NCBI RefSeq assembly: GCF_900109525.1
Contig: NZ_FOAN01000013.1
Location: 40,894 to 104,893 of the forward strand
Length of the DNA: 64,000 nucleotides
Reading direction: 5' to 3'
DNA from: Allobosea lupini
GTDB lineage: Bacteria > Pseudomonadota > Alphaproteobacteria > Rhizobiales > Beijerinckiaceae
The notes under the pieces are model-generated. The model was not told where the DNA came from, searched no databases, and worked only from the letters and a program-made list of their open reading frames with translations. Numbering within the stretch: position 1 is the stretch's first letter; every line of letters starts with the position of its first letter. The translations under genes and the position numbers were made by a program. Below are positions 8,225 to 17,444 of the stretch, one piece after another.

Positions 8225-8779
8225 ATGGCAGAGGCTGCGAAACCGCCGGATTACTGGAACTGGCTCGGCGCCGCGATCTCCCTCGTCCTCGGCCTCTGGC
8301 TGCTCGTTGCCGGCTGGCGCACCCTGCCGCTGGCGCGCGGCGACCTCTTCGTCGCCGACCATGTCGGCCCGATGAGCTACAGCACGCCGCTGATCCGCGT
8401 CAGTTCGGGGCGCCGCGGGACCACGACCTATCGCACGCAGGACCTCTGGCTCGCCGCTATCCGCGACGACGGGCGATACAACTACCGGCGGCTCTACCGG
8501 CCCGCCCGTGGCCTCTGGGTCGACGACATCGACCGGCTCGACCGAGACCAGCAGGTCCGCTTCCTGGTCGATCCCGATCGCCAGCTGGTTTACGAGGCGA
8601 CCTCGCGCGGCAAGACCTTCCTCGCCTATGACGACACCGCCGAGACGCTGACCGGCGGCGCACGGCGCTCGTTCCTATTCGGCTTCGGCCTGCTTGCCGG
8701 CGCAATCTGGCACCTGTGGCCGCTGGCCTCGCGCTACTGGCGCGAACGGCAAGGCGCCGGCGAAGCCAATGGCGGCTGA
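8225..8779 (+). CDS. Uncharacterised two-helix membrane protein (pair member 1)
   Basis: A 184-residue protein with one transmembrane helix near residues 14-32 and a second near 148-165, enclosing an extracytoplasmic or cytoplasmic domain of about 115 residues. It contains QQVRFLVDPDRQLVYEATSR, which is closely matched in the following gene (QVRFLVDPSRLRIYEA), so the two are tandem paralogues. I do not recognise a named family; the layout is reminiscent of DUF3592-type proteins. It overlaps the next gene by 11 bases, so the two are surely co-translated. Function is unknown. Confidence 0.7.
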   Translation: MAEAAKPPDYWNWLGAAISLVLGLWLLVAGWRTLPLARGDLFVADHVGPMSYSTPLIRVSSGRRGTTTYRTQDLWLAAIRDDGRYNYRRLYRPARGLWVDDIDRLDRDQQVRFLVDPDRQLVYEATSRGKTFLAYDDTAETLTGGARRSFLFGFGLLAGAIWHLWPLASRYWRERQGAGEANGG

Positions 8780-9278
8780 GCAAGCGGAAACAGGGCCGCT
8801 CTGGTGGGCGGGGGTCGCAACCCTTGGCCTCGTCTTCCTCGCCTATGGCTACGGCATCCTGCCCGTCGCACGCGACCGGCTCGTCGCGGTCGAGCTGGAA
8901 GCGCCACTGCCGGTGCGGCAGGTGCTGATCCAATTGAGCGGGCGCAACCCCGACAGTTACTACACCCAGTATGTCGACGCGTCCCTGCCCGATCGCGGCA
9001 AGGTCGTGATCAGGCCGGTCGCCAAGGTCCTCATACCCGAGATCGAGAGCCTCAGGCGTGGCCAAGTCCGCTTCCTCGTCGATCCGTCCAGGCTGAGGAT
9101 CTACGAAGCCGCCATCGACGGCCGCATCGTCCAATCCTATGCGGGCTCGGCCGGCCGGCAGCGCAGCCATGCCTTTATCGCGCTGGGTGCCGGGGTGTTC
9201 TGCGTCTGCGTCGGGGCTCTGGGGCTGGCGCCGCTGCGCCAGGCGCGCGACAAAAAGCAGGCCCGCCCGAAAAGCTGA
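8769..9278 (+). CDS. Uncharacterised two-helix membrane protein (pair member 2)
   Basis: A 169-residue paralogue of the preceding protein with the same plan: an N-terminal helix (GVATLGLVFLAYGYGILPVA), a middle soluble domain of about 110 residues, and a C-terminal helix (AFIALGAGVFCVCVGALGLA) followed by a basic tail. The shared core is RGQVRFLVDPSRLRIYEAAI. ATG 8769 lies inside the end of the upstream gene, giving an 11-base overlap that implies translational coupling. The two proteins may form a heteromer (inference). No catalytic motif was recognised. Confidence 0.7.
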   Translation: MAAEQAETGPLWWAGVATLGLVFLAYGYGILPVARDRLVAVELEAPLPVRQVLIQLSGRNPDSYYTQYVDASLPDRGKVVIRPVAKVLIPEIESLRRGQVRFLVDPSRLRIYEAAIDGRIVQSYAGSAGRQRSHAFIALGAGVFCVCVGALGLAPLRQARDKKQARPKS

Positions 9279-9287
9279 GCGGGCGGG
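9262..9287 (+). promoter_or_regulatory. Hairpin over stop codon and Shine-Dalgarno of the adh gene
   Basis: Arms CCCGCCC (9262-9268) and GGGCGGG (9281-9287) pair perfectly around a 12-base loop that contains the upstream TGA stop. The 3' arm overlaps the GGGAGG ribosome-binding site of the next gene. A ribosome finishing the upstream gene would melt it, so it could couple the two genes. Confidence 0.4.
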
Positions 9288-9295
9288 AGGAATTC

Positions 9296-10429
9296 ATGGC
9301 GACGATCACCTATCTGACCACCGTCCAGTTCGGCTTCGGCGAGCTCAAGACCATCGCCCCCGGCCTGACCGACTTGAAGATCGCGCGCCCGCTGATCGTC
9401 GCCGATCGCGGCCTGGCAGCGACCGACCTGATCCAGCGCCTGCGCTCCGCCTCGCCGCTGCTCGGCAATGCCCCGCTCTTCGTCGACACTCCCACCAACC
9501 CGACCGAGGAAGCGGTCGAGGCCGCGCTGGCGCTTTATCGCGAGCACGACTGCGACGGCCTCGTCGCCATCGGCGGCGGCTCGCCGATCGACCTCGCCAA
9601 GGGCGTCGCCTTGCTCGCCGGCCATGACGGCCCGCTCGAGACCTATGCGGCGATCCTCGGCGGCATCCCGAAGGTGACGGGCAAGGTCGCGCCGGTGATC
9701 GCGGTGCCGACCACCGCCGGCACCGGCAGCGAGGTCGGCCGCGCCGCGCTGATCACGCTGAAGGACGGCCGCAAGCTCGGCTTCATCTCGCCGCACCTGA
9801 TCCCGAAGCTGGCCATCTGCGATCCCGAGCTGACTCTCGGCCTGCCGGCCATGCTGACCGCCGCCACCGGCATGGATGCGCTGACCCATTGCATCGAGAC
9901 CTATCTGAGCCCGCGAGAGAACCCGCCAGCCGAGGCGATCGCGCTCGACGGGCTGAAGCGCGCCGCGCTCAATATCGAGCGGGCGACCAAAGACGGCTCC
10001 GACCGCGAGGCCCGCAAGGAGATGCTGATGGCGGCCCTGCAGGGCGGCCTCACCTTCCAGAAGGGGCTCGGCGCCGTCCATGCCCTCTCCCACCCGCTCG
10101 GCGGCCTGAAGCAGGTCTCGTTGCATCACGGCACGCTCAACGCCGTGCTGCTGCCGGCGGTCCTGCGCTTCAACGAGCAGGCCTCCGGCGCGAAATATGC
10201 CGAGATCCGCCGCGTGCTCGGCCTCTCCGCCGACGCCGACCTCGCCGCCTGGGTCGCCGGGCTGACGCAGCGCCTTGGCCTGCCGGGCTCCCTGTCGCAG
10301 ATGGGCGTGCCGCGCGATGTGCTGCCGGCCATCGCCGAGGCAGCGACGCAGGACCATTCGAGCGCGACCAATCCGCGGCAGGCCAGCGCGGCGGATTATC
10401 TGGCGATGCTGGAGGCGTCGTTCGGATAA
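9296..10429 (+). CDS. Iron-containing alcohol dehydrogenase
   Basis: A 377-residue member of the group III alcohol dehydrogenases, which interconvert alcohols and aldehydes with NAD(P). The nucleotide-binding block GLVAIGGGSPIDLAKGVALL is present, followed by VIAVPTTAGTGSEVGRAALI, both family signatures. Metal ligands are visible: the Asp of CDPELT, and His residues in GMDALTHCIE, GAVHALSHPLGG and LHHGTLNAVLLP. ATG 9296 is preceded by GGGAGG at the ideal distance; the frame runs further upstream but overlaps the previous gene. It follows the tandem membrane-protein pair by 17 bases and may be in the same transcript. The substrate is unknown; maleylacetate reductases are a related alternative. 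Confidence 0.9.
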   Translation: MATITYLTTVQFGFGELKTIAPGLTDLKIARPLIVADRGLAATDLIQRLRSASPLLGNAPLFVDTPTNPTEEAVEAALALYREHDCDGLVAIGGGSPIDLAKGVALLAGHDGPLETYAAILGGIPKVTGKVAPVIAVPTTAGTGSEVGRAALITLKDGRKLGFISPHLIPKLAICDPELTLGLPAMLTAATGMDALTHCIETYLSPRENPPAEAIALDGLKRAALNIERATKDGSDREARKEMLMAALQGGLTFQKGLGAVHALSHPLGGLKQVSLHHGTLNAVLLPAVLRFNEQASGAKYAEIRRVLGLSADADLAAWVAGLTQRLGLPGSLSQMGVPRDVLPAIAEAATQDHSSATNPRQASAADYLAMLEASFG

Positions 10430-10449
10430 GCGGCGCTCCTGTCGTCATT

Positions 10450-10477
10450 CTCGGGCGAAGCGAAGCGCAGACCCGAG
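10450..10477. repeat. 28-base hairpin repeat, copy 2
   Basis: CTCGGG and CCCGAG arms around a core with GAAGCGAAGCGCAGA. It matches the copies at 5163 and 31975 and lies between two convergent genes, adh and mccB. Confidence 0.75.
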
Positions 10478-10522
10478 AATCTCTGGACGATCAGGTACTC
10501 GTTGGAGCCTCACCTTGCCTGA

Positions 10523-10547
10523 CATGCCCGGGTCCAGCCCGGGCATG
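10523..10547. repeat. Perfect 10-base inverted repeat between convergent genes
   Basis: CATGCCCGGG and CCCGGGCATG are separated by TCCAG. It sits between adh and mccB next to the 28-base repeat. No T-run follows on either strand, so it looks like a repetitive palindrome and not an intrinsic terminator. Confidence 0.6.
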
Positions 10548-10557
10548 ACGCGCTTCA

Positions 10558-12165
<1,608 letters not shown>

Positions 12166-12271
12166 GGCGCGCTCCCTCACGACAATCTTGCTCGCGGGTT
12201 ATGGCCCGCCGCGCGCGAAACGCAAACAGGCGGCGGCGCGCAGACGCGCCGTGCGCGATTTGACCGGAACG

Positions 12272-12469
12272 CTATTCCCGCATCCGCTTGACCGAGCCGG
12301 TCACGGTCGGAGCGGCGAAGGCGCCGACCGCCCCGCCCGCGACGGCGCCGATCGGTCCGCCGATGATCGCGCCGGTTCCCGCGCCGGCAGCAGCGCCGGC
12401 GATGCGTTCCTCGGTGGTGGTGCAGGCTGAAAGCAGGGCCGCCAGGCAGCCCGCGAAGATGATCCTCAT
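12272..12469 (-). CDS. Small glycine-zipper lipoprotein
   Basis: A 65-residue outer-membrane lipoprotein candidate. The signal peptide MRIIFAGCLAALLSAC ends in a lipobox (LSAC), so Cys-16 should be lipidated. The rest is a Gly/Ala-rich glycine zipper (AGAAAGAGTGAIIGGPIGAV), as in the SlyB/YMGG type of small lipoproteins, and a short charged tail. ATG 12469 is chosen over ATG 12475 because the GGGGA element is then about eight bases upstream. The gene sits between lipB and mccB on the same strand. It probably helps envelope integrity; the exact role is unknown. Confidence 0.8.
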   Translation of the reverse strand: MRIIFAGCLAALLSACTTTEERIAGAAAGAGTGAIIGGPIGAVAGGAVGAFAAPTVTGSVKRMRE

Positions 12470-12535
12470 CGTCATCGTCCCCATGGTTTCGTCACGGGGC
12501 AAGCATCCCGGCGGATGGTCAATGCGAGGTAAACG

Positions 12536-13240
12536 TCAGGGAACGGCGACCGTAGGCCCGAAAATCCGCTCGAATTCGGCCCTGAGCGCGCTGTCGACCT
12601 CCGGCATCGTCACCGGCAGGCCCAGATCGACCAGCGAGGTCACGCCCTGATCGGAGACGCCGCAGGGCACGATGCCGTCGAAATGCGCCAGTTCCGGCTC
12701 GACATTGAGCGAGATGCCATGGAACGAGACCCAGCGCCGGACGCGGATGCCGAGCGCCGCGATCTTGTCCTCGGCGCCCTGCCCCTTCTCGGGCCGGCGC
12801 ACCCAGACGCCGACGCGCTCCTCGCGCCGCTCGCCGCGGATGTTGAAGGCTCCGAGCGTCCCGATCAGCCAGGCTTCCAGCGCCGAGACGAAGCGGCGCA
12901 GGTCGGGCTCGCGCCGCTTCAGGTCGAGCATCACGTAAGCCACGCGCTGGCCGGGGCCATGATAGGTGAATTGCCCGCCGCGGCCGGTCCGATGCACGGG
13001 AAAGCGCTCCGGCGTCAGCAGGTCCTCGTCCCTGGCCGAGGTGCCGGCAGTGTAGAGCGCGGGATGCTCGACCAGCCAGACGCGCTCGCGCGCGGCGCCA
13101 TCCGCGATCAACGCGGCACGGGCCTCCATCTCGGTGACGGCTGCCTCATAGCCGACCGGCTCGTCGGCGATCACCCATTCCACCGGCTCGGAACCCGCCT
13201 CAGGCAGGAACGAAACCGACAATGCCTCGCGGGTCTTCAC
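12536..13240 (-). CDS. lipB: Octanoyl-[acyl-carrier-protein]--protein octanoyltransferase
   Basis: A 234-residue enzyme that transfers octanoate from acyl carrier protein to the lipoyl domains of 2-oxoacid dehydrogenases and GcvH, the first step of lipoate synthesis. The substrate-binding motif RTGRGGQFTYHGPGQ is at about residues 84-98. The catalytic lysine lies in AEDKIAALGIRVRRW (about 159) and the catalytic cysteine in VPCGVSDQGVTSL (about 193). The start is GTG at 13240. It is divergent from the FliN-like gene, with which it shares a 136-base intergenic region. Confidence 0.95.
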   Translation of the reverse strand: MKTREALSVSFLPEAGSEPVEWVIADEPVGYEAAVTEMEARAALIADGAARERVWLVEHPALYTAGTSARDEDLLTPERFPVHRTGRGGQFTYHGPGQRVAYVMLDLKRREPDLRRFVSALEAWLIGTLGAFNIRGERREERVGVWVRRPEKGQGAEDKIAALGIRVRRWVSFHGISLNVEPELAHFDGIVPCGVSDQGVTSLVDLGLPVTMPEVDSALRAEFERIFGPTVAVP

Positions 13241-13376
13241 TTTGGCTTAACCTAGTTTGTTCAACTCTTGGAAACCGGTCAGGCGCCCTTGTCGCTTCGC
13301 CGCTGCTCATGCGCCGGTTTCCGCGTCGCTGGCAAGTTCGTGGAATTGTTTTCAGGTAAGTCTGCGGAGGCAGCTT

Positions 13377-13646
13377 TTGAAGGCCGATCTCGACAACGTC
13401 GCGGTAGAGCTCACTGTCGTGCTCGGCTCGGCCCAGATGCCGATCTACAAGCTGCTGCGCATGGGCCGCGGCGCGATCATCGAGCTCAACGCGACCGAGA
13501 ACGACGAGGTCCAGATCCTCGCCAACAACCATCCCTTCGCCAAGGGCCATGTCGTCGTCGCCGGCAGCCGCATCTCGGTCGAGATCACCGAGATGCTGAT
13601 GCGCCCGACCGTCTATACGCTCGAAACCGTCGCCGACGCGGCCTGA
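13377..13646 (+). CDS. FliN/SpoA-domain protein (orphan)
   Basis: An 89-residue protein consisting of a single SpoA domain, the C-terminal module of FliN/FliM and YscQ. Typical features are AVELTVVLGSAQMPIYKLLR, the central GRGAIIELN, and VVVAGSRISVEITE. In flagella this domain builds the C-ring switch; in type III secretion it builds the sorting platform. No other flagellar or secretion gene is nearby. The start is TTG at 13377, chosen because GCGGAGG lies six bases upstream; no ATG fits, and the residues encoded upstream are not family-like. It may act in the motor as an extra FliN or have a separate role; the sequence does not decide. Confidence 0.8.
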   Translation: MKADLDNVAVELTVVLGSAQMPIYKLLRMGRGAIIELNATENDEVQILANNHPFAKGHVVVAGSRISVEITEMLMRPTVYTLETVADAA

Positions 13647-13653
13647 GCGATAC

Positions 13654-14508
13654 TCACTCGAACTGGACGCTGACCTTCGGCGTCCCCGCGAATCCTTCAT
13701 AACGGACGGTGATCTGCTGGCCCGGCTTCGGCGGCGTCAGCGGCGAGAACGAGCCGACGCTGATCAGGTCGCCTGCCGCCAGCTTGCGGCCGCTCTTCGC
13801 CAGGTCCTGCACGAGCCAGATCACCGAATTCAGCGGGTTGCCGAGCGTCGCGGCGCCGGTCCCTTCGGCCAGCGTTGTCCCGCTCGCGTCGGTCGCGACG
13901 ATCCTGGTCTCGGCGAGCAGCGCCACGGTCGCCGCATCGGCGTTCAGCGGCACCTCGGGGCCGGCGACACCAAAGCGGGCAGCGACATTGATCGCCAGCA
14001 ACTGCGTGCCGTCGAGCGTCTCGCTCGGCGCCAGCGCCAGATCCGGCAATTCGATGAAGGGGCGCATGCCGGAGATGTGGCGCAGCGCTTCCTCGGGCGT
14101 CCTGGCGGTGTTGATGCCCTCGTCCTTGACGACGAGCAGCATGTCGGCCTCCCAGACCGGGCGGGCGCCATAGGCTGCCGGCAGCTTCGCCCCGTCGTTC
14201 AGAATCATCTTCTCGAACAGCACGCCGCTGACCGGCCCATCGGCATTGAAGCGCTCCTGCACCGCCTTGGCTGTGAGCCCGGCCTTGTAGCCGACGACCT
14301 TGCCGAGCTTGCCCTGAAGCTCGGCGACGAGCTTGCCGCGCGCACAGGCCGCATCCTCGGGATTCGTCACGGGCAAGGCCTTGGCCGGGCGCTTTCCCTC
14401 CCAATCGGCAACGAAGCCGCTGATCGCGGCCGCGTCGGGACAGGCGGCCTGCGCTGCGCTCGCCATGAGGCAGGTGTGCAGGGCCAGAGCAATGGAACAT
14501 GCGCGCAT
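13654..14508 (-). CDS. Predicted secreted 2-keto-4-pentenoate hydratase-like protein
   Basis: A 284-residue protein of the fumarylacetoacetase/2-keto-4-pentenoate hydratase (MhpD) fold: GKVVGYKAGLTAKAVQERFN, then PVWEADMLLVVKDEGIN with metal-ligand acids, and LGNPLNSVIWLVQDL near the end. MhpD enzymes hydrate 2-hydroxypentadienoate in the cytoplasm. Here the N-terminus is a clear signal peptide (MRACSIALALHTCLMASAAQ, cut near AQA-ACPD), so it should be periplasmic. ATG 14508 has a strong GGGAGGAC site. It converges with the FliN-like gene at a seven-base gap. Substrate unknown; it may be a binding protein built on an enzyme fold. Confidence 0.8.
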   Translation of the reverse strand: MRACSIALALHTCLMASAAQAACPDAAAISGFVADWEGKRPAKALPVTNPEDAACARGKLVAELQGKLGKVVGYKAGLTAKAVQERFNADGPVSGVLFEKMILNDGAKLPAAYGARPVWEADMLLVVKDEGINTARTPEEALRHISGMRPFIELPDLALAPSETLDGTQLLAINVAARFGVAGPEVPLNADAATVALLAETRIVATDASGTTLAEGTGAATLGNPLNSVIWLVQDLAKSGRKLAAGDLISVGSFSPLTPPKPGQQITVRYEGFAGTPKVSVQFE

Positions 14509-14742
14509 CGACGTCCTCCCGTATCCGCTCATGGCCGGCGCGGGAGCGCAGACTGGCGGGGATTATCGCTGAGCTGGCTGCGCATGGAGCGCGCTTGCGG
14601 CAGCGTTGTGCCTTGACGATCTCCGGCCGGGCGAACTTCGTCAACAAGACTGTCCGAACAGGGCTTGTCCCGGCTCACGGCTTTTGCTAGACCCGCGCCG
14701 CTCCGGAGTTCACGGCCACCACGCGGTGACCTCCGAGCCGCT

Positions 14743-14827
14743 GCGGTCATGGCGGAATTGGTAGACGCACTACCTTGAGGTGGTAGCGGGGAGACCCGTG
14801 GAGGTTCGAGTCCTCTTGACCGCACCA
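14743..14827 (+). tRNA. tRNA-Leu (anticodon GAG)
   Basis: An 85-base tRNA with acceptor arms GCGGTCA and TGACCGC, discriminator A and encoded CCA. The anticodon stem CTACC/GGTAG holds loop TTGAGGT, with GAG at 14777-14779. A class II variable arm (CGGGGAGACCCG) and T-arm (GGAGG-TTCGAGT-CCTCT) confirm tRNA-Leu, reading CUC/CUU codons. Confidence 0.97.
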
Positions 14828-14848
14828 GTTTAGGACGAAGGTCCGCGA

Positions 14849-14877
14849 AACGGCGATCCGCAAGGGTCGCCGTTTTT
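14849..14877 (+). terminator. Intrinsic terminator after tRNA-Leu
   Basis: Perfect eight-base arms AACGGCGA (14849-14856) and TCGCCGTT (14867-14874) are followed by a run of five T residues. It lies 22 bases after the tRNA. Confidence 0.85.
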
Positions 14878-15008
14878 CGTTGCGGATGCATCGAATCCCG
14901 CCGTGGCGCGTTGCCATCAGGCGGAGGCGCTGACACAAGGGCGCTGACGCATTCGGGCGCGAATCCCCTGCCCCTGAATTCTCCAGCCCTCGAATCGCGG
15001 AGCGACCC

Positions 15009-16415
15009 ATGGTGGAAGCCGAGCCCGCTCCTGGCGAGACGCCGGAGCGCAAGGTCCGCGACGAGGATGGCGCGATCGACGCCCGCTTCCTCGAGCAGGT
15101 CTCGCAGGCCGTGCTGCTATCCGACGTCACCGCCTTGCGGAAGCTCGTCGCCGAACTCCATGAAGCCGATCTCGGCGACCTGATCGAGGCGCTCGACCAG
15201 GATGAGCGGCCCAAGCTGATCTCGCTGCTCGGCAACGATTTCGACTTCGCCGCCTTGACCGAGGTCGACGACGCCGTCCGCGAGGAGATTCTCGACGAGC
15301 TCTCGCCCGAGACCGTCGCCGAGGGCGTGCGCGATCTCGACACCGACGATGCCGTCTACATCCTCGAGGACCTCGACGAGGCCGACAAGCGCGAGATCCT
15401 CGACAAGCTGACGCCGGCCGAGCGTACGGTGCTGCAACAGGGCCTCGACTATCCTGAAGGCTCGGCCGGCCGGCGCATGCAGCCCGAGGTGATCGCAGTG
15501 CCGCCGTTCTGGACGGTCGGCCACACCATCGACTTCCTGCGCGAGACCGAAGACCTGCCCGAGCGCTTCTTCGAGATCTTCGTGACCGACCCCAGCCACC
15601 ATTTCGTCGGTACCGTCCCGCTCGACCGCCTGCTGCGCAGCAAGCGCCCGGTCAGCGTCGTCGATCTCGTCGAGGACGACCGCCGCGTTGTCCAAGCCAC
15701 CGACGATGTCGAGGACGTGGCGCGGATGTTCCAGCGTTACAATCTGGTCGCGGCGCCTGTCATCGATGCAGCCGGCCGGCTCGTCGGCGTCATGACGATC
15801 GACGACATCGTCGACGTGATCGAGGAAGCCGGCGACGACGACGTCAAGCAGCTCGCCGGCGTCGACGCGGAAGAAGAGATTTCCGATTCGGTGCGCCAGG
15901 TTGCGCTCGGCCGCTTTCGCTGGCGCTTCATCAGCCTGGTCGCAGCCTTTATCAGCGCCTCCGTCATGGCGCTGTTCGAGGAGCAGCTCGGCAAGCTGGT
16001 CGCGCTCGCAGTGCTCGCACCGATCGTCGCCAGCCAGGGCGGCAATGCCGCGACCCAGACGATGACGGTCGCGGTCCGTGCGCTGGGCACCGGCGAGCTC
16101 GGCGGCTGGAACATGGCCCGTTTCTTCCGGCGTGAGATGATCGTCGGCGTGCTCAACGGCGTCGCCTTCGCGCTGATCACCGCGCTGGTCGCCGGCTTCT
16201 GGTTCGGCAATCCCACGCTCGGCGTCGTCATCGGTCTTGCGATGGTCGCAACCTTGATCATCGCCGCCCTCGCCGGTGTCGCCGTGCCTCTGGTTCTCGA
16301 CAAGGCCGGCATCGATCCCGCGATTTCGTCCGGCACCTTCGTCACCACCATCACCGACGTGGTCGGCTTCTTCTCGTTCCTCGGCATCGCGACGCTGCTG
16401 CTGCGCCTGTCCTGA
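15009..16415 (+). CDS. mgtE: Magnesium transporter MgtE
   Basis: A 468-residue Mg2+ channel. The order is N-terminal MgtE superhelical domain (about residues 35-150, with LHEADLGDLIEALDQDERPK), two CBS domains (about 155-275, for example FVGTVPLDRLLRSKRPVSVV and LVAAPVIDAAGRLVGVMTID), then a plug helix and five transmembrane helices from about residue 300. The pore signature PIVASQGGNAATQTMTVAVR is intact. The cytosolic domains sense Mg2+ and close the pore when it is high. ATG 15009 is the only good family start. It is the first gene after the tRNA-Leu terminator and has no obvious operon partner. Confidence 0.95.
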   Translation: MVEAEPAPGETPERKVRDEDGAIDARFLEQVSQAVLLSDVTALRKLVAELHEADLGDLIEALDQDERPKLISLLGNDFDFAALTEVDDAVREEILDELSPETVAEGVRDLDTDDAVYILEDLDEADKREILDKLTPAERTVLQQGLDYPEGSAGRRMQPEVIAVPPFWTVGHTIDFLRETEDLPERFFEIFVTDPSHHFVGTVPLDRLLRSKRPVSVVDLVEDDRRVVQATDDVEDVARMFQRYNLVAAPVIDAAGRLVGVMTIDDIVDVIEEAGDDDVKQLAGVDAEEEISDSVRQVALGRFRWRFISLVAAFISASVMALFEEQLGKLVALAVLAPIVASQGGNAATQTMTVAVRALGTGELGGWNMARFFRREMIVGVLNGVAFALITALVAGFWFGNPTLGVVIGLAMVATLIIAALAGVAVPLVLDKAGIDPAISSGTFVTTITDVVGFFSFLGIATLLLRLS

Positions 16416-16487
16416 TCGGACCTGACAGGCCCGAAAAAACCGGTAACGTAAACCGGGCGTCAAGTTTTCTCCGCAATTGTCCGAGAA

Positions 16488-17441
16488 ATGATCGCCCGCC
16501 GCATGAAATCCTTGTCCCTGGCCCCCTTCGCGCTGCTCGCCGCCCTGACGGCTCTGGGTGGCTGCGTCGCTTTGGACAATTACCCGTCCAAGGGCGATGC
16601 CCGCCCCCATCCCGGCGTCGATGCCGCCAGGCAATATCCGATCCAGGGCATCGATATCTCGCGCTGGCAGGGCGAGATCGATTGGGCCTCGGTCAAGGCC
16701 GCCGGCACCCGCTTCGTCTACATCAAGGCGACCGAGGGCGGCGACCATGTCGACCCGGCCTTCCAGCGAAACTGGGAAGGCGCCCGCCGCGCCGGCGTGC
16801 CGCGCGGTGCCTATCATTTCGTCTACTGGTGCCGCCCGGCGCATGAGCAGGCGGTCTGGTTCAAGCAGCAGATCCCGAACGATCCCGACGCGCTGCCGCC
16901 GGTGCTCGACCTCGAATGGAACGGCCACTCCAAGACCTGCCCGAAGAAGGTCGAGCGCTCGCTGGCGCTGGAGAAGATCCGGCTGATGCTGACCGAGCTC
17001 GAGCAGCTCACCGGCAAGAAGCCGGTGATCTACACCGACATCACCTTCCACAAGGACATCCTGGAAGGCGAGTTCAACGACTATCCCTACTGGATCCGCT
17101 CGACCGCGGCCAAGCCCGAGGTCCGCTACAACAATCGGCCCTGGGCCTTCTGGCAGTTCACCACCACCGGCCGCGTCCCCGGCATCAAGGGCGATGTCGA
17201 CCGCAACGCCTTCTATGGCAACGAGGGCGAATTCGCCGGCTGGCGCGAGGGCCGCTTCGACATCGGCACCAGGACTTGGACGCGCGAGCGCAAGGTGCCG
17301 CCGCAGCCGACCCCGGGGCCGGAGCATACTCCAGTAGCGATGATGCCGGGCGCGAGCAGGCCGGTCGCGGCCGCCTCCTTCCAGCCGGCGCCGCTCGGCG
17401 AGGTCGTAGAGAGCGAAGGACCCGGACCGGATTCCGAATAA
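16488..17441 (+). CDS. GH25 family lysozyme-like lipoprotein
   Basis: A 317-residue protein of glycoside hydrolase family 25, which cleaves the MurNAc-GlcNAc bond of peptidoglycan. A lipobox (ALGGC, Cys about 26) ends the signal peptide, so it should be membrane-anchored. Catalytic-site motifs are intact: GIDISRWQGEIDW, YIKATEGGDHVDP, and the Asp-x-Glu of PVLDLEWNG. The end of the domain is WQFTTTGRVPG followed by GDVDRNAFYG. A proline-rich tail of about 65 residues follows. A close paralogue with the same catalytic blocks is at 18269. A second in-frame ATG at 16503 is an alternative start. Confidence 0.92.
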   Translation: MIARRMKSLSLAPFALLAALTALGGCVALDNYPSKGDARPHPGVDAARQYPIQGIDISRWQGEIDWASVKAAGTRFVYIKATEGGDHVDPAFQRNWEGARRAGVPRGAYHFVYWCRPAHEQAVWFKQQIPNDPDALPPVLDLEWNGHSKTCPKKVERSLALEKIRLMLTELEQLTGKKPVIYTDITFHKDILEGEFNDYPYWIRSTAAKPEVRYNNRPWAFWQFTTTGRVPGIKGDVDRNAFYGNEGEFAGWREGRFDIGTRTWTRERKVPPQPTPGPEHTPVAMMPGASRPVAAASFQPAPLGEVVESEGPGPDSE

Positions 17442-17444
17442 GGG

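Noticed and set aside
10450..10547. CRISPR-like array from repeated hairpins
   Set aside because: Only single units with unequal spacing and no cas genes; these are dispersed intergenic palindromes.
14743..14827. tRNA-Leu as an attachment site of a genomic island
   Set aside because: No integrase gene and no second copy of the tRNA 3' end were seen nearby; mgtE follows directly.
15117..17327. Long minus-strand frame opposite mgtE and the GH25 gene
   Set aside because: Antisense to two clear genes with intact catalytic motifs; composition is that of a shadow frame.
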